Below, piece by piece: positions 1 to 7,126 of a DNA stretch of 11,851 bases. The number at the start of each line of letters is the position of its first letter. Within the stretch, counting starts at the first letter, position 1. The notes under the pieces are model-generated. The model worked only from the letters and a program-made list of their open reading frames with translations. It ran no database searches and was not told the DNA's origin. Source of the DNA: JBKHBQ01 sp046542305 (GTDB taxonomy: Bacteria > Bacteroidota > Bacteroidia > Bacteroidales > 4484-276); contig JBKHBQ010000114.1 of the NCBI GenBank assembly GCA_046542305.1, positions 1 through 11,851 on the forward strand, read 5' to 3'. Both the position numbers and the translations under genes were made by a program.

Positions 1-78
1 GAAGATGTCGGGTGCATCGTGCAGGCTGATTCTTTGCAGGTTCAGGTTGCTGTTGACCTTGATGAAGTCGATCATCAT
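1..78 (-). CDS. Probable GNAT-family N-acetyltransferase, N-terminal fragment
   Basis: Only the first 26 codons are present; the gene continues beyond the left edge. Read on the minus strand from the ATG at 78-76 (a second ATG follows directly at 75-73), the peptide has a short strand of the form IKVNSNLNLQRIS followed by LHDAPDIF. This resembles the beta1 to alpha1 start of RimJ/RimL-like GNAT acetyltransferases, where a 'xLRxLxxxDAxxLF' pattern is usual. The frame opens at a TAA at 105-103, so the start lies within the preceding 25 bases; no clear Shine-Dalgarno is visible, as is common in Bacteroidota. The gene sits 11 bases downstream of the DUF2867 pseudogene on the same strand, which suggests a former two-gene operon. 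GNAT enzymes transfer acetyl from acetyl-CoA to an amine, but the substrate cannot be told from this fragment. The family call rests on a short segment and is moderate. Confidence 0.5.
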   Translation of the reverse strand, partial: MMIDFIKVNSNLNLQRISLHDAPDIF

Positions 79-89
79 TTTGTTTTTTA

Positions 90-380
90 TCAGTTCACCG
101 GTTTATCTGCCGCTATCCGCTCCGCCATTCCCCGGAAGATAAAATGATGAAAGCGCATGAAACCCAATCAGCGCAGCCTTCCTCATACTCCCCTGGGGTG
201 GAACGGTGCGGTTTGCTCCAGAAACGAACGCCCGTAGTTATTCATTACCCTTAACTCCAGCCAGGCTTCGCCGGGCAGTTTCATTTCCGCATACAAAAGT
301 AAGCGTTTTTGATTTCCGGTGGATACCAGCACGCGCCAATAATCAAGGTCATCGCCGATGATAACAGGCGGCGGTGCATT
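90..380 (-). pseudogene. Decayed C-terminal remnant of a DUF2867 / SDR-type protein
   Basis: Minus-strand reading from 380 down to the TGA at 92-90 gives a continuous DUF2867-like C-terminus: GDDLDYWRVL (codons 356-327), RLLLYAEMKLPGEAWLELRV (305-246), then LEQTAPFHPRG (221-189), and RFHHFIFRGMAERI (155-114). In intact homologues, which usually carry DUF2867 after an NAD(P)-binding Rossmann domain, the middle part reads approximately G-hydrophobic-W-GRLYWY. Here both expected Trp positions are TGA (185-183 and 170-168). A further in-frame TGA at 383-381 marks where recognisable homology begins. The N-terminal Rossmann domain and the start of the gene are missing. Trp elsewhere in the remnant is TGG (338-336, 263-261), and mfd next door ends in TGA, so TGA is a stop here. 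I read this as a gene truncated at its 5' end and inactivated by nonsense changes. It ends 11 bases before the GNAT start. Family recognition is from memory of the DUF2867 pattern. Confidence 0.7.
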
Positions 381-397
381 TCAATTTCAAACAGGAG

Positions 398-429
398 TTT
401 GCTGTATACTTTCAAAAGCCGTAATTTTG
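398..429 (+). promoter_or_regulatory. Promoter of mfd (Bacteroidota-type)
   Basis: A -33 element TTTG at 398-401 is followed, after a 20-base spacer, by TAATTTTG at 422-429. The latter matches the Bacteroidota -7 consensus TAnnTTTG at every defined position. Transcription would start at about 434-437, giving mfd a leader of only some 15 bases. The promoter lies just upstream of the point where the opposite-strand DUF2867 remnant loses recognisable homology. Confidence 0.7.
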
Positions 430-437
430 CAGAAACC

Positions 438-444
438 GGGAGAG
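438..444 (+). promoter_or_regulatory. Shine-Dalgarno-like site supporting the TTG start of mfd
   Basis: The purine run GGGAGAG ends seven bases before the TTG at 452. No ATG or GTG lies in frame between the upstream stop codon (422-424) and 452, so the site and the TTG together decide the start. Strong Shine-Dalgarno sites are not the rule in this phylum, so the match may be partly accidental. Confidence 0.45.
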
Positions 445-451
445 AAATAAA

Positions 452-3400
452 TTGACCGTACACGATATCATAGCGCTTTTTCAGCAAAGCAAAAAAACTA
501 CAGAACTTATCACCCATCTGCAAGAGGGGGCGCTGCAACGCATTCACCTAAGTGGTGTGAAAGGCTCGTCGCGGGCTTTTGTTGCGGCTGCCATGATCGC
601 CACCATGAAAGGCACACACATTTTTGTGCTGCCCGACAAAGAATCGGCGGCATACTTCCACAACGACCTCGAAAGCCTGTTTGGCGAAAAGGAGATGGAA
701 TACAGCAAGCGCAAAGTGCTGTTTTTCCCTACTTCGTACAAACGGCCCTATGAGATCGAGAAAACCGACAACTCCAATATTCTGCTGCGCAGCGAAGTGC
801 TGAATAAAATGCACGGGCGAAGCAGCGGATTTGCCGTGGTGTCGTACCCTGAGGCGCTGGCCGAGAAGGTGGTGGATAAGCGCACCGTAGCCAAAAACAC
901 ACTGAAGATCCGTAAAGGCGATTCGCTAGACCTGGAATTTGTAACAGATGCCCTGGCAGAGCTTCGCTTTGAGCATGTGGATTTTGTGGCCGAACCGGGC
1001 CAGTATGCCATCCGTGGGGGAATTATAGATGTTTTTTCCTTTTCGAACGACTATCCTTACCGCATCGAATTTTTTGGTGATACGGTGGAATCCATCCGTT
1101 CATTCGATCCCGGCAATCAGCTCTCGCTCTCCATGCTTGCTTCGGCCAACATTATGCCCGATCTGCAAAAGCGCGACATCATCGATGAAAAAATATCCTT
1201 TGCCAAATTCATTCATTCAGGGTCGGTGCTTTGGGTGGATGATATTCAGCTTACCATCGACCGGATGGATGAAGAGCTTAAAAAAGCCGTTCATGCCTAT
1301 GATGAGCTGGATGGCGAAGCGAAAGGCATCGAACCGGAGCGGCTGTTTATTTCCGGTCAGGAATTTATGTACGACCTGCTGGAATTCAGTACCATCGAAA
1401 TGGGCAACCACCACATGCTGGATGCTACCCTCAACCTGAATTTCGAGATGCTTCCGCAACCATCATTCAACAAGAAGTTCGACCTGCTCATCGAGAACCT
1501 GAATCAGAACACCCACAATGAAATCCGGAATGTGATCTTCTCGGGAAATCCGAAACAGTCGGAACGCCTGCATGCCATCCTCGATGATATTCATCTGAAG
1601 GAGGGAAAGAAAAACCGCCTGGATTATCATACGGTGAATGTACCGATTCACGAAGGTTTTCTGGATAAGGAACTGGGCATCGCGTGCTATACCGACCACC
1701 AGATCTTCGACCGCTATCACCGTTTTCATCTGCGCGAAAGCATCAAGGGCAAGGAAGCTCTTACCCTCAAAGAGATCTACGACCTGCAGCCGGGCGATTT
1801 CATTACCCACATCGACCACGGCGTCGGCAGGTTCGACGGCCTGGAAACCATCGACAACAACGGGCGCCAGCAGGAAGCCATTCGCATTGCATACAAAGAC
1901 GGCGACCTGCTTTATGTGAGCATTCATTCGCTGCACCGGATCGCCAAATATGTGGGCAAGGAAGGCATTGCACCATCATTGAACAAGCTGGGGACCAACA
2001 ACTGGACCCGCCTCAAGGAGCGAACCAAGCGCAAGGTGAAGGATATTGCCAAGGATCTGATAAAGCTTTATGCTGAGCGAAAATCGGCCAAAGGCTTTGC
2101 ATTTTCCCCGGATTCCTACCTGCAGCATGAACTGGAGGCGTCGTTCATTTACGAAGATACACCCGATCAGGGTAAAGCCACCAGCGACACCAAAACCGAC
2201 ATGGAAAAGGATTATCCCATGGACCGCCTGGTTTGCGGCGATGTGGGTTTCGGCAAAACGGAAGTGGCCATCCGCGCCGCATTCAAGGCCGTTTCCGACA
2301 GCAAGCAGGTGGCTGTGCTGGTGCCTACCACCATTCTTGCGCTGCAGCATTACAAAACTTTCAAAAGCAGGTTTGAGGATTTTCCGGTCACTGTGGAATA
2401 CATCAACCGCTTTAAAACCCGCAAGGAGCAAACCCGGATCGCAAAAGAGGTAACGGACGGAAAGGTCGACATTCTCATCGGCACGCACCGGCTGGTAGGG
2501 AAAGACATAAAGTTCAAAGACCTGGGATTGCTGGTTATCGACGAAGAACAGAAATTCGGAGTATCGGTAAAGGAAAAGCTGAAACAGCTTAAGGTGAATG
2601 TGGATACCCTTACCCTTACCGCGACACCGATTCCGCGAACGTTGCAGTTTTCGCTGATGGGTGCCCGCGACCTTTCGGTGATCAACACGCCGCCACCCAA
2701 CCGCATCCCCATTCATACCGAAGTGCGCGGATTCGGCGAGGAAGTGATCAGCAATGCCATCAATTACGAAATATCGCGAAACGGGCAGGTTTTTTTCGTG
2801 CATAACCGCATCCAGAATATCCATGATGTGGCGGAGATAATTCAGAAATTCTGCCCCGGCGTTTCGGTTGGAATCGGCCACGGACAAATGGACGGACCGC
2901 AACTGGAAAAGGTGATGCTCGACTTTATCGAAGGCAATATTGATGTGCTGGTTTCCACGGCCATCGTAGAAAACGGCCTGGATATTCCCAATGCCAATAC
3001 CATCATCATCAATGGTGCCCAGAATTTCGGGCTCAGCGACCTGCACCAGTTGCGGGGCAGGGTAGGCCGGGCCAATAAAAAGGCATTCTGCTACCTGTTG
3101 TCGCCTCCGCTGTCGTCGCTGACTCAGGAAGCCAGGAAGCGTCTGCGTGCCATCGAGGAGTTTTCGAACCTGGGCTCAGGATTTAACATTGCCATGCGCG
3201 ACCTTGACATCCGCGGGGCCGGTAACCTGCTGGGCGCAGAGCAAAGCGGGTTCATTTCGGACATCGGCTATGAAATGTACCACAAGATTCTGGATGAGGC
3301 CATGCTTGAATTGCGTGAAGAGGAATTCAAAGATGTGCTGGGCGAGCGGCCCGATCAGGATTTTGTCCGCGATTGCCAGATCGAAACCGACATGGAAATC

Positions 3401-3826
3401 CTCATCCCGAAGGATTATGTTGCCGTTACCACCGAAAGACTGAGCCTGTACAAGGAACTCGACAACATCGGCACCGATGAGGGGCTGGAGCTTTTCCGCC
3501 GCCGGCTTGTCGACCGCTTCGGGCCCGTGCCGCCGGAAGTGACGGATCTGTTCGATGCACTCAGGCTGCGATGGATTGCACGCCGGATTGGGCTGGAAAA
3601 GCTCATCCTGAAAAACAACCGCATGACCGGCTATTTTGTCGGCGATCAGGAGTCAGGGTACTACCAGACACCTGCATTTTCGCACGTGCTCAACTACCTG
3701 AAGGACCATCCCCGGGCCCTGCGCATGCGAGAGAACAAAAACAAGCTTTCCATCGTTTTCGATGATGTAAACAGCGTATCCGCGGCCATTCAAAAGCTGG
3801 AACCGCTGCAGGTGCCCAGGCAGTGA
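452..3826 (+). CDS. mfd: Transcription-repair coupling factor Mfd
   Basis: Mfd is a cytoplasmic ATP-driven DNA translocase. It binds RNA polymerase stalled at a lesion, pushes it off the template and recruits UvrA for nucleotide excision repair. The 1124 residues match the family's usual length of about 1,100-1,170. The N-terminal third is the UvrB-like module that contacts UvrA. The RNA-polymerase interaction domain is around residues 445-515 and contains IDHGVGRF (454-461). The RecG-like motor follows: Walker A GDVGFGKT at 596-603 (Lys602), DEEQ at 697-700, TATPIPRT at 723-730, and motif VI QLRGRVGR at 866-873, followed by a TRG-like region. The regulatory C-terminal domain spans about 975-1124 (PKDY at 986-989). 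The start is TTG, because no ATG or GTG is available in the open frame. It has its own promoter at 398-429; no convincing terminator is seen after the TGA at 3824-3826. Nothing suggests loss of function. Confidence 0.97.
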   Translation: MTVHDIIALFQQSKKTTELITHLQEGALQRIHLSGVKGSSRAFVAAAMIATMKGTHIFVLPDKESAAYFHNDLESLFGEKEMEYSKRKVLFFPTSYKRPYEIEKTDNSNILLRSEVLNKMHGRSSGFAVVSYPEALAEKVVDKRTVAKNTLKIRKGDSLDLEFVTDALAELRFEHVDFVAEPGQYAIRGGIIDVFSFSNDYPYRIEFFGDTVESIRSFDPGNQLSLSMLASANIMPDLQKRDIIDEKISFAKFIHSGSVLWVDDIQLTIDRMDEELKKAVHAYDELDGEAKGIEPERLFISGQEFMYDLLEFSTIEMGNHHMLDATLNLNFEMLPQPSFNKKFDLLIENLNQNTHNEIRNVIFSGNPKQSERLHAILDDIHLKEGKKNRLDYHTVNVPIHEGFLDKELGIACYTDHQIFDRYHRFHLRESIKGKEALTLKEIYDLQPGDFITHIDHGVGRFDGLETIDNNGRQQEAIRIAYKDGDLLYVSIHSLHRIAKYVGKEGIAPSLNKLGTNNWTRLKERTKRKVKDIAKDLIKLYAERKSAKGFAFSPDSYLQHELEASFIYEDTPDQGKATSDTKTDMEKDYPMDRLVCGDVGFGKTEVAIRAAFKAVSDSKQVAVLVPTTILALQHYKTFKSRFEDFPVTVEYINRFKTRKEQTRIAKEVTDGKVDILIGTHRLVGKDIKFKDLGLLVIDEEQKFGVSVKEKLKQLKVNVDTLTLTATPIPRTLQFSLMGARDLSVINTPPPNRIPIHTEVRGFGEEVISNAINYEISRNGQVFFVHNRIQNIHDVAEIIQKFCPGVSVGIGHGQMDGPQLEKVMLDFIEGNIDVLVSTAIVENGLDIPNANTIIINGAQNFGLSDLHQLRGRVGRANKKAFCYLLSPPLSSLTQEARKRLRAIEEFSNLGSGFNIAMRDLDIRGAGNLLGAEQSGFISDIGYEMYHKILDEAMLELREEEFKDVLGERPDQDFVRDCQIETDMEILIPKDYVAVTTERLSLYKELDNIGTDEGLELFRRRLVDRFGPVPPEVTDLFDALRLRWIARRIGLEKLILKNNRMTGYFVGDQESGYYQTPAFSHVLNYLKDHPRALRMRENKNKLSIVFDDVNSVSAAIQKLEPLQVPRQ

Positions 3827-3966
3827 GAACCTCTGGACAAAATCTGCGACTCCTTTTATCTTTCTGATATCGAAATCCTAAGCCTTATCGGGTATTGACT
3901 ATCTTTCTGGTAGCCAGCGAATATGAACAAAACTTTCCTTTTCTCAAAAAAATATTTTGGCTGTGG
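3827..3966. other. Intergenic stretch after mfd, nothing strong recognised
   Basis: No gene, tRNA or convincing terminator was found here. Small items present are a direct repeat TATCTTTCTG (3857-3866 and 3900-3909), a short CTGG-TAG-CCAG inverted repeat near 3908-3918, and an AT-rich run before the promoter that serves the riboswitch leader. None is strong enough to call as a functional element. Confidence 0.5.
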
Positions 3967-3997
3967 TTTAATTGTTAATCAAAAAACAATACTTTTG
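3967..3997 (+). promoter_or_regulatory. Promoter of the FMN-riboswitch leader
   Basis: TACTTTTG at 3990-3997 matches the Bacteroidota -7 consensus TAnnTTTG exactly. A -33 element is weaker: TTTA at 3967-3970 with a 19-base spacer is the best candidate. A 6-base inverted repeat, ATTGTT (3971-3976) and AACAAT (3985-3990), lies in the spacer and touches the -7 element, so it could be an operator or chance. The transcript would begin near 4003-4005, about 35 bases before the riboswitch aptamer and about 270 bases before the receptor's start codon. Confidence 0.65.
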
Positions 3998-4037
3998 CGG
4001 CCGTAAGAAATATTTATCGTTCATCAGGTATAAAATT

Positions 4038-4172
4038 GGTTTCTTCGGGGCAGGGTGAGGGCGTAAGGCTCAATTCCCGACCGGCGGTTAAAGCCCGCGA
4101 CTCCCATATAGCACGGGACTGAACCGGTGTAATTCCGGTGCCGACAGTACAGTCTGGATGGTAGAAGAAACA
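4038..4172 (+). promoter_or_regulatory. FMN riboswitch (RFN element) aptamer
   Basis: This region carries the conserved RFN core in order. P1 is closed by GTTTCTTC (4039-4046) with GAAGAAAC (4164-4171), eight perfect pairs. Next comes GGGGCAGGGTGA, then ATTCCCGACCGGCGG and AAAGCCCGCGA. A variable P4 arm follows (TCCC 4102-4105 with GGGA 4115-4118), then GAACCGGTG/ATTCCGGT forming P5 (4123-4127 with 4135-4139). The 3' signature CCGACAGTACAGTCTGGATG (4141-4160) completes the core. P2 (GGG 4053-4055 with CCC 4076-4078) has an extended tip in which TGAG pairs with CTCA around GGCGTAAGG. The family binds flavin mononucleotide and represses riboflavin synthesis or uptake genes when FMN is plentiful. 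It lies in the leader of the TonB-dependent receptor at 4274 and is followed by an intrinsic terminator, so control by premature termination is the likely mode. Confidence 0.95.
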
Positions 4173-4223
4173 AAGCTTTACGGCTTTAGCTGGCTTTGTT
4201 CATTTTACGGGTAAAATACGTAC

Positions 4224-4253
4224 ACCCCGGAGGTACGCCTTTGGGGTTTTTTT
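4224..4253 (+). terminator. Intrinsic terminator / expression platform of the FMN riboswitch
   Basis: ACCCCGGAGG (4224-4233) pairs with CCTTTGGGGT (4238-4247) around the tetraloop TACG. This gives ten continuous pairs, two of them G-U, followed by a T-tract at 4247-4253. It lies 52 bases after the aptamer and 20 bases before the receptor's ATG, which fits an OFF switch in which FMN binding lets the terminator form. A competing hairpin can form from CGTAC (4219-4223) and GTACG (4233-4237); it would disrupt the terminator stem. The stem also buries a GGAGG (4229-4233), so an effect on translation is possible as well. Confidence 0.8.
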
Positions 4254-4273
4254 ATGCCAAAAAATTTACAACA

Positions 4274-6859
4274 ATGATCAGAGCTATTACTACAACCTGG
4301 ATGATGTTTCTGTTGATCGCAGGATTAGAACTTGCAGCACAATCGTTTGTTACGGGAAGGGTACTGGATGCCGCCAACAAAAACGGCTTGCAGGATGCCA
4401 ATGTGCAGGTGCCCGATCTTTCGGCGGGAACCATTACCGGAAACAGCGGCAGATTTAAACTTCCATTGCCCGCAGGGGATTTCACCATTTTATTCTCCAA
4501 TGTAGGCTATGCTTCTGTGGAGTTGGATGTATCCCTGGAAAAAAATCAAATCCTTGACATCGGTGAAATATTTTTACAGCCGGATCTGATCGCCCTCGAT
4601 GAGGTGAATATTATTTCGTCGGTGGCCGAGGAGCGGAAGGCGCCCATTGCCCTCACCACCATTTCAGAAAGGCAAATCCGCAATCAGTTGGGTGACCAGC
4701 CTTTTCCTGAGATCATGAAGATGGTGCCGGGTGTTTATCCCACGCGTGTGGGCGGCGGCAGCGGCGATGCTGAGGTAAACGTCCGTGGCTTTGAGCAGGA
4801 AAATGTGGCGCTGTTGCTGAACGGCATTCCCATTTCGAGTGTTGAAAACGGACTGGTGTATTGGAATAACTGGATCGGGCTCTCGGATGCCACACGGTCC
4901 GTACAGGTGCAGCGTGGGCTGGGCGTTTCGAATGTGGCGCTGAATTCGGTGGGAGGAACCATCAACATTGTCACCAAAACCACCGAAGCCGTCAAAGGCG
5001 GAAGCATTGGATTTTCGATGACCAGCTACGGCAATGAGAAGCTTACCCTGAACCTGTCAACAGGTTTGATGAACAACGGTGTGGCTGTAAATTTCCTCGG
5101 CTCGCGAACGCAGGGCCCCGGCTATGTGGATGCCACCTATGTGGATGCCTGGGCCTATTTCCTGTCGGTCAGCAAGGAATTCAACAAACGGCATCAACTT
5201 GTTTTTACAGCATTGGGTGCGCCTGAACGGCATGGCCAGCGAAACCTGAAGCTCTCGCAGCAGGAAATTGACCTGCACGGCATCAAATTCAACAAGGACT
5301 GGGGCAGCTACAACGGAATGTTGAACAATGCATCGGAGAATTTTTACCATAAGCCGTACATCACCCTCAACCATTACTGGGATATTTCCGAAAGGCTGTT
5401 TTTGGCTTCTTCGCTGTATTATTCGCCGGGATATGGTGGCGGCAAATGGTCGGAAGCCTACGGTTCCGGCGAACCCACAATCTTTGGCTACCGGAATCCG
5501 GGTGGTCAGATCAACTGGGAAGCCATTTACCAAAACAATGCCACCCACAACGATACGGCAGTGCTTGCCGATAGTACAACGGTTACCGGCTATTCAAAGA
5601 ATATTCAGACCGATTTCCTGGCCAGCCACCATTGGGGCGGACTGCTGTCGCGGCTCGAATTCAAGCCTTCGGAAAACCTGACCTATACGGCGGGGATCCA
5701 TCTCAGATATTTCCAATCGAAGTTGCAGGAGAAAGTTCGGGACCTTTTAGGCGGCGACTTTTTCATCGATAATTATGCCTGGGCCGTCGACGGGCCGGCC
5801 GGCAGAAACGAAATCAAAACTGTGGGAGATATCATCAAGGTCGACAACGGCGCAATCAATCCTTCCTCAAGTGTTTTCGGGCAGGTGGAATGGAAAAAGG
5901 ACAACCTGAACGCCTTCCTCAGCGGCACCTTCACCAACACCTGGTATCAGCGTTTCGATAATTACAATTATGTTTCTGACACCAAAAGCGAGATTCTCCT
6001 TAAGCAGGGTTTTGATGTTAAGGCAGGAGTGAATTACAACATCAACGAAAATCACCATGTGTTTGTAAATGGCGGATATTTTTCGCGTGCCCCGTATTTC
6101 AAGTATGTGTTCGGAAGCTTCACCAATGTGCCCTCAAAGCACCTTGCCAACGAAAAAGTAAAGGCTGTGGAAGCGGGTTACGGATTTACCACCGCGCTTA
6201 CGCGGATCAGGGCAAATGCGTATTACACCTACTGGCAGGATAAAAGCTTTTTGTCGAACGAATACGTTCAACTGGCCGACAACACCCAGACCAAGGCGCT
6301 GGTTACCGGCCTGGATGCCCTGCATACCGGCATCGAAATCGAGGCTCAGCACCAGCTAACCGAAACAGTAAAAGTCGGAGCCATCCTTTCGGTTGGCGAC
6401 TGGAAATGGAAAAACGATGTATCGGCTACACTTTTCAACGACGACAATACACCGGTAGACACGGTGAATGTTTATGCCGACGGGCTTTACGTAGGCGGAG
6501 CACCACAGTTCCAGGCGGGGCTGCATGCCGGTGCCCGGATTCTGAGAACCTTTAACCTGGATGTAAACTGGGTGTATTATGATAAGATCTATGCCGATTT
6601 CGATCCTTCCGGCAGAACCAATTTCGACGACAACGCGCAGCCTTTTAAAATTCCAGCCTATTCATTGCTGGATGTGCATCTGAATTATCCATTCGGCTTT
6701 TTCGGAAAGGCCGCCAATTTCAGCCTTAGTGCTTACAATCTGCTTGATTCGGAGCACATCATCCGCGGTGAGGATGGTCCCGGACATGACCTGGAAAGCT
6801 TCAGGGGATTCTGGGGGTTCGGAAGAACCTTTCATGCTGCCGTTAAATTTTATTTTTAA
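4274..6859 (+). CDS. TonB-dependent outer-membrane receptor under FMN riboswitch control, predicted flavin transporter
   Basis: The 861-residue protein starts at ATG 4274 with a signal peptide (residues 1 to about 23, hydrophobic core MMFLLIAGLELA, cleavage near AAQS). A carboxypeptidase-regulatory-like beta domain follows (about 25-103), then a TonB-box-like LDEVNII (108-114). The plug domain spans about 118-240, with VNVRGFEQENVALLLNGIP at 168-186 and the plug-end pattern GGTINIVTK at 227-235. The rest is a beta-barrel ending in aromatic FHAAVKFYF. Such receptors import scarce ligands across the outer membrane using TonB-ExbB-ExbD. The barrel alone does not reveal the ligand; the FMN riboswitch in the leader is the evidence for riboflavin, FMN or FAD. 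There is no SusD-like partner, which argues against a glycan system. Frame-compatible TTG codons upstream (4196, 4241) exist, but the ATG gives the cleanest signal peptide. No inner-membrane flavin transporter or rib gene lies next to it in the window. Confidence 0.9.
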   Translation: MIRAITTTWMMFLLIAGLELAAQSFVTGRVLDAANKNGLQDANVQVPDLSAGTITGNSGRFKLPLPAGDFTILFSNVGYASVELDVSLEKNQILDIGEIFLQPDLIALDEVNIISSVAEERKAPIALTTISERQIRNQLGDQPFPEIMKMVPGVYPTRVGGGSGDAEVNVRGFEQENVALLLNGIPISSVENGLVYWNNWIGLSDATRSVQVQRGLGVSNVALNSVGGTINIVTKTTEAVKGGSIGFSMTSYGNEKLTLNLSTGLMNNGVAVNFLGSRTQGPGYVDATYVDAWAYFLSVSKEFNKRHQLVFTALGAPERHGQRNLKLSQQEIDLHGIKFNKDWGSYNGMLNNASENFYHKPYITLNHYWDISERLFLASSLYYSPGYGGGKWSEAYGSGEPTIFGYRNPGGQINWEAIYQNNATHNDTAVLADSTTVTGYSKNIQTDFLASHHWGGLLSRLEFKPSENLTYTAGIHLRYFQSKLQEKVRDLLGGDFFIDNYAWAVDGPAGRNEIKTVGDIIKVDNGAINPSSSVFGQVEWKKDNLNAFLSGTFTNTWYQRFDNYNYVSDTKSEILLKQGFDVKAGVNYNINENHHVFVNGGYFSRAPYFKYVFGSFTNVPSKHLANEKVKAVEAGYGFTTALTRIRANAYYTYWQDKSFLSNEYVQLADNTQTKALVTGLDALHTGIEIEAQHQLTETVKVGAILSVGDWKWKNDVSATLFNDDNTPVDTVNVYADGLYVGGAPQFQAGLHAGARILRTFNLDVNWVYYDKIYADFDPSGRTNFDDNAQPFKIPAYSLLDVHLNYPFGFFGKAANFSLSAYNLLDSEHIIRGEDGPGHDLESFRGFWGFGRTFHAAVKFYF

Positions 6860-6966
6860 GCATTCCGGATAGCGGCAATTACCTGGTTTGTATTTACTAA
6901 ACCATCGGCAAAATTGCCTCCCAAACCTGCATTTTTAAATTTAACAAAAAATTAATGGCAGCCTGA

Positions 6967-6996
6967 TATGTACTATTGGGCTTAAGCATATTTTTG
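6967..6996 (+). promoter_or_regulatory. Promoter of the Oar-like receptor gene
   Basis: TATTTTTG at 6989-6996 matches the TAnnTTTG -7 consensus exactly. A partial -33 element, TATG at 6967-6970, lies 18 bases upstream. Transcription would start near 7002-7004, leaving a leader of about 205 bases. Confidence 0.55.
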
Positions 6997-7043
6997 CGAC
7001 GGTTTTTTGCTTACATGTTTCAGGCAAATGTGCAATTCATGAA

Positions 7044-7126
7044 CGATTGAAGAATTTGAACAAATTTTCATAACACAATAAAGATTAAGGTTTTAGAATG
7101 TTCATAACATAGCCTGAGCGATTGAA
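7044..7126 (+). repeat. Two short direct repeats in the Oar-like leader
   Basis: The words occur in the order CGATTGAA, TTCATAACA, TTCATAACA, CGATTGAA, all in the same orientation. The outer copies are 75 bases apart and the inner copies 34 apart. The sequence is AT-rich, so chance is possible; they might be regulator sites or traces of a local duplication. Confidence 0.3.

Noticed and set aside
90..380. Alternative genetic code (UGA read as Trp) suggested by TGA at Trp sites
   Set aside because: mfd terminates in TGA, and TGG codons encode Trp in mfd and in the same remnant, so nonsense mutation is the simpler reading.
281..547. 88-codon open frame on the minus strand
   Set aside because: It overlaps the mfd start and lies in a different frame from the DUF2867 remnant; the real homology is in the frame with TGA stops.
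1976..3046. 356-codon open frame on the minus strand
   Set aside because: It lies wholly inside mfd, whose motor domain motifs are unmistakable. The antisense translation shows no domain or signal pattern and is a by-product of mfd codon use.
3857..3909. Direct repeat TATCTTTCTG twice after mfd
   Set aside because: It is only ten bases in an AT-rich gap with no further structure; not enough to call a functional repeat or attachment site.
3951..3959. TTTG at 3956-3959 as -33 element for the riboswitch promoter
   Set aside because: The spacing to the -7 element at 3990 is 30 bases, well beyond the usual range of about 17-23.
4038..4172. Cobalamin riboswitch, often found before BtuB-like receptors
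   Set aside because: The conserved blocks and stem order match the RFN/FMN aptamer; the cobalamin core is not present.
4196..4273. Upstream TTG (4196) as the start of the flavin receptor
   Set aside because: It would begin translation between the aptamer and the terminator, read straight through the terminator stem, and give a long N-terminus ahead of a clean signal peptide that starts at ATG 4274.
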